A DNA stretch of 64,000 bases, taken from positions 41,041,584-41,105,583 of the forward strand of contig CM019719.1 in NCBI GenBank assembly GCA_009760885.1, in the 5' to 3' direction. The position numbers and the translations under genes were made by a program. This document shows, piece by piece, positions 33,340 to 44,811 of the stretch. This DNA comes from Achatina immaculata. Lineage: Eukaryota > Mollusca > Gastropoda > Stylommatophora > Achatinidae. The notes beneath the pieces were generated by a model. That model saw only the letters and a program-made list of their open reading frames with translations. It ran no database searches and had not been told where the DNA came from. Within the stretch, counting starts at the first letter, position 1; each line of letters opens with the position of its first letter.

Positions 33340-34290
33340 ATTGTCAGTAGCATCATCATCATTAACAACAACAACAACAACGGACACGATAGACTCCACG
33401 TGTACCTCACCATGAGGTCATTGATCATCTGATGAGCAGTAAAACTGCAAATCTTACCACGCTTGTCTCCCTGTAAAACCGCTTTAGTTTCTACAAATGC
33501 TATCTCTCCCTCCCTGTGTCCTTCGTGTTCTCAGATCTTCCTGCTTACTTTCTGTAATGGCCCCCAAAAAACGCCAAGTGTATCTCCCCTCGACACCTCA
33601 GGCACAAGAGGAAGGATAAAGTAAACTAAATGAGTGTCTAGTTTTCGAAGGTACATATCTCGAAAACTAATGATTTCTTTCCGTGTATGTATCTTGTATG
33701 TATTTTTTAACCCAACCCTTTATGATTATAAATGTTTAGATTTTTTTAAAAATGTGAATTATGCAGTTTTCATACGAATTTAACGCTTTTTTTATCGATG
33801 GAGTGCTTTTAATTATAATTATGTTTTAATATGAGTTAAAAAAAAACAGAGACTATCAAATGTTTGCTTCTAGTGGCACGAGAATATAGTTTGAAAACCA
33901 CTGTTCTTAATCGCAGCTTTGTCCTTGTTGAGGAAAACCTCTGAGATTGTCTGAAATGCTGAAAATCATCAAGAAATTTTTTTATGGCGTGTTGTAGACT
34001 TTATTTATACTCCCTGCTCGGCTTTTTAACTCTTCAAATAAAACGCCCATCACGGGCGAAGATTGAATCTCTTGTCAAGAAGATGTAAGAGCAGGTTTCG
34101 ACGTGTGCATCTTTATGTAATCAAAATGTAATCGACGTAAGGGCACAGATGAACGTTTATTTATGGAATATCTGGTCATGAAGGGGAGATAAACTTAAGG
34201 TGGAGTTCTGAGTGGCGTGAGCGGTGTGGAGTCAGTCCACAGATCTCTACATTTTTTATGCTGTTCATCATCTCAGTTGCTTTTTGTTTT
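33340..34290. other. unassigned; possible hAT-like end
   Basis: TTTGAAAACCACTG at about 33891-33904 looks like the inward end of a hAT-type inverted repeat, but no partner was found. A short (AAC)n lies at 33366-33381. Confidence 0.4.
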
Positions 34291-34296
34291 GTATAT

Positions 34297-34593
34297 CAGT
34301 CAGTCAGTCAGTCAGTCAGTCATTTGCATGTCCCTTGCGGAACTCTGCCTTCCCAACAGCTCTCCCGTAGGTCTCTCGGTTGTAAGCAAGATGGCCTGCT
34401 GCTGACGTGTCCATTCGCAGATCATCAACGATATCTTGCAGCCATCTTCGCCTTGGTCTTCCTCTCTTTCTTTTTCCCTTCCAAGACGGTCTTCTCTAAA
34501 TTATCATGACGTTTATTGTGTCTAAAATATTTAATCTTCTTTACTAGCCAACCCTCGTCAGTATTACGTTCTCGTGGATATTGTCTTTTTTTT
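34297..34593 (-). mobile_element. RTE family A copy 5 with (TGAC)n tail
   Basis: Starts with six CAGT units at 34297-34321, then the shared 3' end. It carries the C-terminal coding region on the minus strand up to an ELNIEEGW-like block and is internally deleted (the YIMG segment is missing near 34480). No convincing TSD. Confidence 0.85.
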
Positions 34594-34599
34594 TCAGCC

Positions 34600-34870
34600 T
34601 CGGTATATAGTGTTTTCATATCACACTTGCTGGGAGCGCTGATTATATTGTAACTGTAGCAGTTACATTTTCTCACGTGCACAACTCAGTGGTTCAAGCG
34701 CCCCTATAACACAGGTTCCTGAGGCTTTTTTTTTTTTTGTTTATTCATTTTTAGAAAAAAAATGAGCCAATGATTTTCTCAGTGGTACCGCAAGACATGA
34801 TATCTGATGTTTATTTTCTAAAATATGAGAGTATATGGCTGCAGGATGCTGCATTTTGTATAATATACCC

Positions 34871-34902
<32 letters not shown>

Positions 34903-35100
34903 TAACCTGTATTAAAATAACGGAGGATATGTTTCCTAGGACACAAGAAAGGGACGGCCTAGGAGACGATTTCCCACGGATAAATACTGATAATCGAAAC
35001 ACCGCACTCACTGAAGCAAACAACGAGGCGTTTTTAGATTGGTTATCAGTGATGGAACGTCCTGTTTATAGCGGATGCGTGATTTATAGTGGTCCACCTA
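34600..35100. other. unassigned; contains (AAT)n
   Basis: (AAT)n at 34873-34901 gives poly-Asn in a frame at 34770-35108. The rest of that frame has no known domain, so I do not call it a gene. Confidence 0.45.
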
Positions 35101-35104
35101 GCCT

Positions 35105-35275
35105 ATAAAAATGGGTACCAGAGAGATGTGGGAAAGTAAATGCGGACCAGGCGTGATACTGACCACATCAGACTTTCATGTGCACGGAAGGTCTTTTAAG
35201 TACGGGCCTAACACCAAGTCCCCCATTGTGCCTTAATGTCATGGAAAAGGGGATTTTACTTTTTTTTTTGCCACT
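35105..35275 (+). mobile_element. SINE family S1 body, 5'-truncated
   Basis: Shares AAATGGGTACCAGAGA, GGCGTGATACTGACCACATC and TTAATGTCATGGAAAAGG with the other S1 copies. The tRNA-like head is missing. Confidence 0.68.
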
Positions 35276-35424
35276 TGAAAATAATAAAAATAATAAAAAT
35301 AATAATAAATTTACCAGATCTTTGAAAAGATTTAAAGTTGGTCACCTTGGATTGTCTGTGGTATACTTTCCAGTGCTTAGAGACCAATTTGATTTATTTC
35401 AGAAGAATTCAAATATTTGTTGAG

Positions 35425-35692
35425 TGTCCGTGGCTTACTTTCACAGAAGCATACAGATCTAGGACCTTACTTCCACAGATGCATAATGATCTAGGAATTT
35501 GCCTCCACTGAAGCATACAGATCTAGGACCTTACTTCCACAGATGCATAATGATCTAGGAACTTACTTCCACAGATGCATAATGATCTAGGAACTTACTT
35601 CCACAGAAGCATAAAGATCTAGGAATTTGCTTCCACTGAAGCATACAGATCTAGGAACTTACTTCCATAGATGCATAATGATCTAGGAACGA
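35425..35692. repeat. 32-bp minisatellite, about eight units
   Basis: The unit contains ACTTACTTCCACAGATGCAT and GATCTAGGA. Two variants (AAGCATACAG and ATGCATAATG) alternate. Confidence 0.93.
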
Positions 35693-35802
35693 ATACTTCA
35701 TAGGTTCAGTCACAAAAATGTGTAGACTGACACAGAAAAATTAATAACTCCCATTTCTTGTCTTTATTTACAGTTCCGCCCCTTTGGTATATTAACGTTT
35801 TA

Positions 35803-36076
35803 GTGGTTTCTATTGGACTGTGCTTTACCGTTAAACTTAACGTCTCGATGGTTTCTAGTGGACTGTGTTTTACCGTTAAACTTAATGTCTTAGTGGTTTT
35901 TATTTTACTGTGTTTTACCATTAAACCTAAGGTCTTGATGGTTTCTATTCGACTGTGTTTTATCGTTGATTTTAACGTCTTGATGGTTTCTATTGTAATG
36001 TGTTTTACCGTTAAACTCAACGTCTTGATAGTTTCTATTGGACTGTGTTTTACCGTTGACCTTAACGTCTTGATGA
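35803..36076. repeat. 45-bp minisatellite, six units
   Basis: The unit contains GGTTTCTATTGGACTGTG, TTTTACCGTTAAACTTAACG and TCTTGAT. The period is a multiple of three, so frames stay open on both strands. Confidence 0.93.
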
Positions 36077-36079
36077 CTG

Positions 36080-36735
36080 TGACACGTGGCTAGTCTCAGT
36101 GTTTCATATCTGAGGCAGTTTTGGAAGATATGTCGCACATTTGAGACGATTGGATACACGAACGAAGAGGATATTTTCCAAATTTAAATTTTGTTGACTG
36201 TATGTATTTAGGTGTATATAAACCTCAGACATTACCGCATTGAGGTATGGATTTAGCATCTTTCTTTCTCAGTGAAACAGTCACACATTTTCCTTTTCTC
36301 ATTGACTCAAATTTCTGTTAAAATCTAAGCCAGATGACCTATTGTTCATGTTCTTCATGCCATGCGTGTTTTATTTTGAAAGAAAATTGAAGAATTTAAC
36401 TTGAATGCTTAAGATGAGTGTTAGTGTTTATTCTTGTGGAGCCAGTCTTTATATCGTCCTTAATATTTACCTGTCAATATATACGTGTCATGCACGACGC
36501 CCTTAAATTTTTTTTCTCTCTTTTTTAAAATCACACCAGCGTCCTATGCCTCAATGGTTAGGATGGGGGTGTAGATTACCTGTACTAGACCAACGCTTAA
36601 CATCCATGTTTATAAGGGCCCATGAGTGACATGAATAGCCCTAAAACGCTTCGATAGTACTGCAGTTTGTGGGATAGTTGATAAATTTCGCAGGTTAGCT
36701 ATGAGTGCGGACATGTATTTTCACACACGAGACGG
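36080..36735. other. unassigned stretch
   Basis: A tRNA-like GCCTCAATGGTTAGGATGG near 36547-36566 resembles an A box, but no B box follows. No gene. Confidence 0.4.
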
Positions 36736-36738
36736 AAC

Positions 36739-36794
36739 ATCATCCATCCATCCATCCATCCATCCATCCATCCATCCATCCATCCATCCATCCA
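36739..36794. repeat. (ATCC)14 microsatellite
   Basis: Fourteen ATCC units directly join the RTE-like 3' end at 36795. Confidence 0.96.
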
Positions 36795-37020
36795 TGTCTT
36801 TGGTCGGCGATCACCTAAGCAATCACAGCCCAGTACGGTCTGTGGCGTCTTGCATGGCAGCCTTTGTATTACGTCCCAGATGTCCTGTATCACATTCATT
36901 TCTGTTTCTAAAGTTCTCCACCAGATAGCCCGTTGGTTGGCCTCTCTTTCTTCTTCGGGTTTCCATCGCATGCCTGTTTTAGAGATGTTGCTGGGGGGTC
37001 CCTTCAGAGCACATGACCAA
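36795..37020 (-). mobile_element. RTE-like LINE 3' end with (GGAT)n tail
   Basis: The minus strand encodes [20 protein letters not shown], then [18 protein letters not shown] and RRPKT, followed by the GGAT tail. It matches the RTE C-terminal pattern of a basic block, Trp-Arg, then an acidic helix. Confidence 0.75.
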
Positions 37021-37099
37021 TCAATCCCCAGCGGTTTATATATTTATTTTTTTTTTGCTGTTATGGCATGCATATCCCTTAGTTCACATTGGCCAAATC

Positions 37100-37472
37100 A
37101 GTCAGTCATTTGCATGTTCCTTGCGAAACTTTGCCTCCCTAACAGCTCTCCTGTAGACCTCTCGGTTGTATGCAAGATGCCCTGCTGCTGATGCATCCAT
37201 CTGCAGATTATCAACGATGTCTTGCAGCCGTCTTCAACTTGGTCTTCCTCTCTTTCTTTTTCCCATTATGCACCTCTAAATTCTCATGACGTTTAATATG
37301 TTCAAAATATTTGCGTTTTCTCTGTTTAATGTTCTTTTCTAGCCAACCTTCTTCAGTATTAAGTTCTTGTAGTATGGATATATTTGTTCTTTTTTTGAGT
37401 CCATGATATTTGAAGAACTCTTCTGTAGTATTTACATTCAAGGAATTTATGTGTTTCTCAGCTGTTTTGTTA
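37100..37472 (-). mobile_element. RTE family A copy 6
   Basis: Begins with a short TGAC tail at 37099-37109 and the shared 3' end. It encodes a frameshifted C-terminus and the KTAEKHIN block on the minus strand. The 5' end is truncated at about 37472. No clear TSD. Confidence 0.85.
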
Positions 37473-37474
37473 AT

Positions 37475-38320
37475 AAGTAAATATTCAAAATCTTTTTGAG
37501 GCAGGTTGTGTGGAAGGAGGATAATTTTGACCATTTTCAGTCATCTCCATTAGCTGGGAGATATCAGGAGAGCGGTTACAATGTGCGTAGACAGCCCCAA
37601 AAATCATCTATCTAGATCTTTTTCTATTATTTACTTTGTAGGACAGCGGAGAAATTCAATATTTAGTGATAAAGTTTCAGAAGAGCTAGTACTTACTATA
37701 GATTCGGTATATGTTACTTACTTATGAGTTAATAAGGAGATAAAGCAATAAAGTGACAATGATTAATTAGTAACCATTTTGTAACCATACAACAAATGTT
37801 AAAAAGTCAACCCCCCTACAACAAATTTTTATAAACCCAGTTTTCAACCATATATCGATTCCTGCACACATATATTTGCCTCCATCTCTCGCTTCCGTGA
37901 CCTTTAACATCGATTATAAATCATTTATAAGTCTAAGCCCACTTGAAAGACCTTCAGTTATAAGAACTTGGAGACCTTGGTCTCCTCAGCTGGGAGACGG
38001 GGGAGGCAAGCAAAATCCCCACTCAATTCAGCCCCTGGTTCAATATTGCTACATTCTGAAACGACATTTCCCATAATCAGTCTCTGGCAGCTCCGCTTTC
38101 TTAATCTGTCAGGTCAATGGCTTTTCTTTTTATAGATTTCTACGCAACAAGAACGTCTGACGTCCCAGTTCATACCGACTTGTGCGGTTGGGATGTATTA
38201 CAAACATAGCTGTAGCTATGCTATGGTCAATGCCATGAATGTCGAACACGCTCTACTTCTTCCCATTTAATAAATAAATAAATAATTAAATAAAGCTCTT
38301 GTAGTACAGTGTGTTATCTG
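37475..38320. other. unassigned stretch
   Basis: A short palindromic ATAGCTGTAGCTAT lies near 38207-38220. Otherwise nothing is recognised. Confidence 0.5.
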
Positions 38321-38324
38321 CCTC

Positions 38325-38545
38325 TTCTATCTATCTATCTATCTATGCCTCTGACCCCTCGTGGAGCATAGGCCGCCAACAAGAGCTCGCCAGGCAGTTC
38401 GGTCCTGGGCCACTCTTTCCAACTGTCTCCATGTCTGGTTCATTATTTTGATGTCCGTGTCCAGACTTCTGCGCCAGGAGTTCCTGGGTCTCCCTCTCCT
38501 CCTTTTACCCTGTGGGTTCCATGTTAGATCTGCCTCTTGCTATAC
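38325..38545 (-). mobile_element. RTE-like LINE 3' end with (ATAG)n tail
   Basis: The minus strand reads GKRRRGRPRNSWRRSLD, then TWRQLERVAQDRTAWRALVG and GLCSTRG, a classic RTE C-terminus, ending in ATAG units at 38326-38347. Little decayed. Confidence 0.82.
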
Positions 38546-38794
38546 GCTTTAATGTGAACGTTGAAACTACTGTGTTAAAAGGCTTTGATCCTTATGCAAG
38601 TATGTATTAAAAATAAAATATAGGTCGCTTGGGCTCCTGACAGGTGGCGAGATGGATGTCAAACGTGAACAGTCACCAGGGAAGCACAGCGCCTCCCGGA
38701 GGCCGTGGAAATGTGATTTCTTAGAAGAATGGTAAAGACACCATGATAGCGAAGAGATCAAACGAAGGGGTCCTGAAATAGGTAGAAGAAGAAC

Positions 38795-40240
38795 GAGTAA
38801 CTTATTTTCAAACGGTTAAGAACTGGGCACGCAGGCCCGTCTGACATTCTGCCCTTCATCATACAGCTTTCATTCAGTCACAGTCATTTAGCATTTGTTA
38901 ATGAGTAAGACACAGTTAAATGATTACATAAATAAAGAATAAACTTATCTTTTGTCCATACACTCCACCCTCTGATTTATGCAACAACATGAAATAAACT
39001 TGCATTCTTACATTCATTCAAAACTAACAAATTTATAGAAAAGCAGAATAAAAAACATTGCAACAATCTAGCCATACTTTAAACTACTTTAGACGATGCT
39101 TAGGGAGGCATATAGTCCATATCAAACAGATGTTGACAAAGTTTAAAGTTATAAGAACGAATATTACTTATAAGTTTTACATGAGTTGGTGGGGCATTCC
39201 AAAGGTGGGCAGCTGAGTAAGAGAAACTTTTTTAAACATGTCAAGCCTTAGTTTTGGGAGAATACAATTTAAGCGTTGATTGTGTTTTGGGGTGGATTTG
39301 AACAACGACCACATATAGGGTGGAGAATTGTGCGATAGAATTTTATGGATTAACTTGGCTTTGTTGTCTACCCCTCTTCGTGAGGGGTAGAATATCAAGA
39401 TGTTTATCCTTATTTATACTATGTTCTGCATGTTTGTCATCTATAAGCTTTACTGCTTGTTTTTGAAGTGAGTAAAGTCTTTTCATGTTTGACATGGAAC
39501 AACCATCCCAGACTGTGGAACAGTAGTCCAAGTGTGTTTGTATCTGTGATATGTAGTATATTTGTCTGTTGTCTATGTCAAGAACATTTTTAATTTGAGT
39601 ATACTGGTAAACTTTTGTGGAATGAATTTTGTTAGATTGTCTACACGATGATTCCAGCTGAGATGGTGGTCAGTCATGAGGTCTAGAGTTTTATGTGCAT
39701 TAACATTCTCTATCTGTGAAGTTCCGGGATGGAGCTGCAGTGTTGTTGTTGGTGAATTTGTTAATTTCTGTCTTGTTGTAATGAGCATGGATTTTGTTTT
39801 GCTGGTGTTTATGAGCATTCTGTTGTTCTTGCTCCAGTTAATTAGATTGTTTATTTCAAATTGAAGAGTTGATTCAAGGTTAATACAGTCATTGTCGCTA
39901 GTGTAAATTGTGCAGTTTTCAGCAAAGAGGTCATAAGATGATTTTTTGAGATGAAGTGGAAGATCATTGATATAGATGGTGAAAAGGAGAGGAACGAGAA
40001 CAGATCCTTGTGGAATGCCATTATCAACCACAGATAAATTGAGACAAGCAAAATATAGATAACCACTACCTGTTGTCTGTTGGAAAGATAATATGTCATA
40101 AGTTTGGTTAAGTCAGGTGTAATCTATAAGTCTCAAGCTTTCTAACTAGGATTTTATGATCTGTCATGTGAAATGCTTTTTTTTAAGTCAACAAAGACAA
40201 CACCACATAATTTAGCATCGTTTATATTAGACAACCAACA
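38795..40240 (-). mobile_element. CR1-like LINE, 3' half, degraded
   Basis: Minus-strand pieces in order: VVFVDLKKSISHD (where CR1-type RT has DLKKAFD), SNRQQVV, GIPQGSVLVPLLF with INDLP (frame 39573-40031), FAENCTIY where FADD is expected, then DYCSTVWDGCS and LQKQAVKLI at 39343-39531, and LTQLPTFGMP near 39180-39230. The catalytic pair is lost (Glu-Asn for Asp-Asp) and several frameshifts separate the pieces. The 3' non-coding part at 38800-39170 matches 24717-25215. Confidence 0.85.
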
Positions 40241-40254
40241 TTCTATAATTTTTA

Positions 40255-40518
40255 TGAGAGAATAGCAGTAGCAAAATTCCGGAAGAGACAATTCAAATTC
40301 ATGGGACACGTCATAAGAGCAGGTGGAGTGAAATATTTGACAACAAGAGAGATGATAGGGGGCAAAAGAGATCGAGTCAGACAAAGAAACAAAGATGATA
40401 GATGGACTGATGAAGGTGCATGGAGAAAGAACACAAGTCCAGCTCATAATTAACACCCGGAACAGAAATTTATGGAGAAGCCAAACCACGAACGCCTTTC
40501 CCCGTGCCACTGTTTAGA
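40255..40518 (+). mobile_element. RTE-like LINE 3' coding fragment
   Basis: The + strand reads FRKRQFKFMGHVIRAGG, a degenerate GGKRDRVRQ basic block, and after a frameshift NRNLWRSQTTNAF up to a stop at 40516-40518. It abuts the 5' side of the CR1-like remnant. Confidence 0.65.
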
Positions 40519-40524
40519 TGGCGT

Positions 40525-41325
40525 GGAAAGAAGGCGCTTGTATTGTCTACTGTGGAGTAAAAATTACCCACACATGTTGCCAGCGTCACTCCAGATTACA
40601 TCTGCTGTCTCTCACGTTTTCAAAGACATCAGTCAGTCCTTTCAGTCCTTTTTTTTTTCAAATAAACAATTATAGTGGCTATGAATTAACCCGCGTTAGT
40701 CTATCAAAACTCGTTTCTTTCTCATCTTAGGCCAGACAGTACATTCATAGGAAATCCCCGCAGATGTAGCAGATGTGTGTGTGTGTCAGCCTTCTCAGTC
40801 CTTCTGGTGATGAACTAGGATGTGGTGTGGTAATTGCGTTCATTGTCCACTTTAGACGAGTTAGTGTCCAGTATTTACAGTCATGTCTGGATGATTAATG
40901 ATCCTACTGTTCGCTGTATTTTTATCGTATATTTATTCCACTCGCATATTTGTTTTAATCTTGTAAATGGCACATATTATGCTGGAATTTGGCATATTAG
41001 AAAAACTAATAAAGCTACGATCGTACATCTGGAAGGCGCAAGCAATATAGAAATGAATAGCAGGAAAATCTGCCCCTTTTACAAAGCGTCTAAAACAAGA
41101 TGAGTATTCTATATTCTGCTCCTGGGAAAAGATAGAAAGCATGAATATAATAGAAAAATACTTCACGGAAGATATTGATATAGTCGGAGGAGTATAGCAA
41201 GACAGCTCCGCGTTGCTGATAAGAACAATCGACGCAACACAGAAAGTAAGCCCTGCAATCAATAAGGAGTATGCAGAATATACGACCACACCAAGGAGAA
41301 ACAAGTGTAGGAACTTGCAACATCT
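40525..41325. other. unassigned stretch
   Basis: No gene recognised. A + strand segment just before R1 copy 3 (41230-41328) could be LINE-derived, but no motif is firm. Confidence 0.45.
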
Positions 41326-41340
41326 GGAAAAGACGATATT

Positions 41341-41706
41341 GTCTTGTCTTGTCTAATGCTATCTCCCTGTAACTGCGAGATTGGTGTTCTTTGCAGCCGA
41401 TGCCGTGGAGGTGTTGAGCTACAGCATCGTATTTGCGTAGGAGCGGGTTATGGCAGCTACATTTTCAGCCCTGGAGTACAGCTAAAAAGCAAGGGGTGTG
41501 CAATGTTTCTTTAGCAGAATCCACTACCACGGGGACTATGGCGATCGATAGATAGATAGATAGATAGTTAGCCAGACCAGGCCTGTTACTAGTGGTACCA
41601 ACGGAGAGGTGGGGCAGGGTCTTGGTCAGCTATGGTTGGCTAACCCTGACGCTAGCATATCAGCTACGGGTCGCTGATTGCCTTATCGGGCAGCGTCTTC
41701 TCCCCC
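41341..41706 (-). mobile_element. dispersed repeat R1 copy 3, with TSD
   Basis: The high-coordinate end is CAGCGTCTTC and the low-coordinate end is a TCTTG tail, so the element reads on the minus strand with an (ACAAG)n 3' tail. Near-perfect 12-bp direct repeats flank it: AAAGACGATATT at 41329-41340 and AAAGATGATACT at 41707-41718 (two transitions). A small (GATA)n lies inside at 41546-41567. Confidence 0.8.
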
Positions 41707-41719
41707 AAAGATGATACTA

Positions 41720-42225
41720 AAAACCAGTTGGGCCAAGAGCTATAAATATCTGGGAACATACCCTCCGTTATCTCAGTAACCGAAAAATAGGAAGAGAGGA
41801 AATCACAGCCAGAAAGCAGAGGGGAACTAAAATGTACTATTGTCAGCAACACTTGATTAAAACACACGATGCTGCCAGTGGAGGTCGCTCTAGCCAAATA
41901 ATAAAACTGCTGTAAGTCTCTGTAAGTACGACTCAACAAACAAGCGGTACTGCATAACAAGATAAAATACTTGTATGACTATTGTGTTTCAAGAACAGAA
42001 GTTTATGAAAAATTTGTTGACATCGTCAGAAAGTACACATAACAAATAGTTCAGGACAGTCAGAAGCAATAAAGAAATTATTAAACTGTACCAAATCACC
42101 ACTGATCACTTCCGCTATGGAAGCTAGCAGGGTGTGATAAGTGAACCACATAGAAAGAAATGAAGAGAGTGGTCAGAATAGAACTCAAATATAGTCCCCC
42201 CAAAAAAAGCTGGAAATGACAGGAG
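41720..42225. other. unassigned stretch
   Basis: A-rich, with no clear frame. Confidence 0.45.
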
Positions 42226-42226
42226 C

Positions 42227-42349
<123 letters not shown>

Positions 42350-42445
42350 GGTGTTTACTCCAAGTTTTTGCAGTCTTCTTCTACGTCGTATCTTCATTTT
42401 TGCTTTGGTATGCCTCGTGGTCCTGTCCTTTCTAGCTTTTTTTTT
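42350..42445 (-). mobile_element. very short RTE-like LINE 3' end with (ATAG)n tail
   Basis: The minus strand reads RGIPKQK, a stop, RYDVEEDCKNLE, resembling RGRPKQRW...DVEEDCK of RTE C-termini. The G-rich run at 42447-42470 bounds it. Assignment is tentative because it is short. Confidence 0.5.
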
Positions 42446-43390
42446 TGGGGGGGGGGAGGGAGGAGGGGGGACTATATTTGAGTTCTATTCTGGCCACTCT
42501 TTTCATTTCTTTCTATGTGGTCCACATGATTTCAATTAATACTTAGTGAGGTATACATTATGTCGATGTTATGCTTATTTCACTCACGATGATACACGAT
42601 GGTGCATGTTGATATCCTGTGTGTTGCAATGTCCTTATGGCGTTAATATGATGTATGTAGAGTGGATAATAAATGTGATTGGATTTAATTGCTTGACTTG
42701 GTATTATGTATTGCATTTCAGAAAAAAAATTGTATGGATGAAGTAATAATGCTGCATTAACTGGCATACAATATCCGTGGAGGGGAAATCCTGGGTTGTC
42801 GATTAGATATGGGTTTGAGCCTGGCCACCCAGTATGGTAGTACATAGAGCCATAGATTTATGGGTTTCAGCTGGTTGTGGTCATATCCCTTCCCAATTTC
42901 ATCCCCAGTTGCAGATTTAGTACCCGCGAAGTTTACAGAATTATAAGTAGCCTGGATATATATGAACATAGGAGTAAACAAGAAATTAGTCCCACCCTTA
43001 TGTTTATTTGACATGTTTTATTACACTGAAGTCCAAACATTTTAATATAGTAACAACAAGGGCACACTGATCTTCTGCATCGTTTCATTTTAAGAAAAAA
43101 AAAATCAAATCAGAAATGGCTGATTCGTGCAGTTTCAAACATTTTCACTGGTATCTATACCGCGTACTCTTTGTTTCTGCTTAGAGTAACCAGTTTTGGG
43201 ATGTTTTAGCGTGCAGAAAAACTTCAATCCTTCTCGCAGAACGCAGAATCCTGTAGGGCCATGTCGGCCCCCGGGATCAGTTACTCCCTGAATTTTATCT
43301 CTAATAAGAAAACAGGGCCAATCGGCAGCCTAGGGCCCAGGGATACAGCCTTAGAACCCCTCAGCTGTCGGGAGCAGAATACCATGTTGG
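42446..43390. other. unassigned stretch
   Basis: Nothing recognised beyond the G run at 42447-42470. Confidence 0.5.
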
Positions 43391-43397
43391 AAAAGAC

Positions 43398-43531
43398 AAA
43401 ATGACGACTGCGGTAAAACTGGTTATAGTAATAAAGGTAGACAGAGGTGCATGGTTCAGGTTTACCACAACAACAACAAAAAATATAGAAAGAGTGAGGA
43501 AAGTTGGCAGAAACAAGAATGGTAGAAATTA
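43398..43531 (-). mobile_element. Penelope-like 3' end, left arm of pair 2
   Basis: The minus strand carries TACCATTCTTGTTTCTGCC, CTGAACCATGCACCTCTG and TTTTACCGCAGTCGTCATT, as in the other arms. Confidence 0.6.
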
Positions 43532-43599
43532 TTTTGTCCCCGTCTTTCTTACAAGGAAGATACCAGAAAGATAAGTCCTTAATTTTTCATATATTTTTC

Positions 43600-43800
43600 T
43601 TGTTTTTTTTAAAAAATCTGGTATGTTGCTTTTGTATGTGATCCTTGGAAAAGGCTTTTCGCCAAAATATTGAATTGTTGAATGTATGTTCTTAATTTAT
43701 ATGTGCTCATCTTACTTTTTACCATTCTTGTTTGTGCTCGCTTTCCGTAACCTTTTCTATCTTTTGTAAATCTGAACTATACACATCTGCCGCCTTCACT
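43600..43800 (+). mobile_element. Penelope-like 3' end, right arm of pair 2
   Basis: Contains AAGGCTTTTCGCC (hairpin-like, 43651-43663), then TACCATTCTTGTTTGTGCTC and CTGAACTATACACATCTG. It faces the arm at 43398-43531 head to head. Confidence 0.6.
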
Positions 43801-43917
43801 ACATTGGAAGAATCACTTTACAAGCATTGCCGGCAGTCGCGTCTTCAAATTAATATTTATAACGAAATCATGAAGAGCAGAAGCCAAGAGCTGCACGAAA
43901 ACTACGAGACAAACATT

Positions 43918-43985
43918 CAGGACATTTGTGAGACAAACATTCAGGACATTTGTGAGACAAACATTCAGGACATTTGTGAGACAAA
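43918..43985. repeat. 24-bp tandem repeat, three units
   Basis: The unit contains GAGACAAACATTCAGGACAT. It lies inside a 138-residue frame with no recognised domain that ends in poly-Thr/Ala. Confidence 0.9.
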
Positions 43986-44094
43986 TTCTGGCCAGTTGCG
44001 AGGCAAAATAATCTCCGGAAGAGGGCGCCAGTTAGAATGTGGCGCACAACTGCAGAAGCCTGAAATATTCAGAGATAAAATGAGGACGAAACTT

Positions 44095-44142
44095 ACAACA
44101 ACAACAACAACAGCAGCAACAGCAACAGCAACAGCAACACCA
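44095..44142. repeat. (ACA)n(GCA)n trinucleotide repeat
   Basis: An ACA run changes to a CAGCAA type. Confidence 0.88.
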
Positions 44143-44144
44143 AC

Positions 44145-44808
44145 TTGACCTTTACTCTAAGCAAAGTGATACTTTATTTCTAACAAAGCGATGTGTTTAC
44201 AAAATTCGCTGAGCTGTTAGTTTACATGTAACAGCACAGCAATTTAAAGAGAACATTATACCATAGAGTTTTAGAATTTCAGCTCTTTACTTCGATCTTT
44301 AACAAAAAAAAAATTGCTGCTAAATTTCAACACAGACTATATAACAGCACAGGAACTTTTAAAGACAGGTTTTCCTGTTAATCTCCACACACATACACAC
44401 ACACACACACGCACGCGCCACATTTGTCTAGTACTAATGACCAACTACTTTCAGTACCTTCATTGAAACCTCGTATTTCCATTCCATCTTATAAAGATCG
44501 ATAGTTGAAACAGAAGCAATAACACAATAAAGAAGAAAGTAACGATGAACTTTCAAAGCGCACAGTAAACAGGGTTTGTTTTTTAAATTCGTTTTAAAAA
44601 CATACTTGCTGGGTAAAAAAAAAAAGGAAATATAACCTAATTCTTGCACTTAGGCAAGTTTTTAGATTGCTGCTATCTCCACCACATACGGCTCAGTGCC
44701 TGCGAATGGCACCTGCAGGGGAAGAAACTCCATTGTGTATAACACTTAAGAAAAGGGGACACAACCTAAATAAACAGGAGCTGATTATCACGAAACGACA
44801 TTCACGCA
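44145..44808. other. unassigned stretch
   Basis: A (CA)n patch lies at 44389-44410. No gene. Confidence 0.5.
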
Positions 44809-44811
44809 GAT

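Noticed and set aside
34770..35108. 112-residue frame with poly-Asn
   Set aside because: Poly-Asn comes from (AAT)n and the rest has no known domain or coding bias that I can judge.
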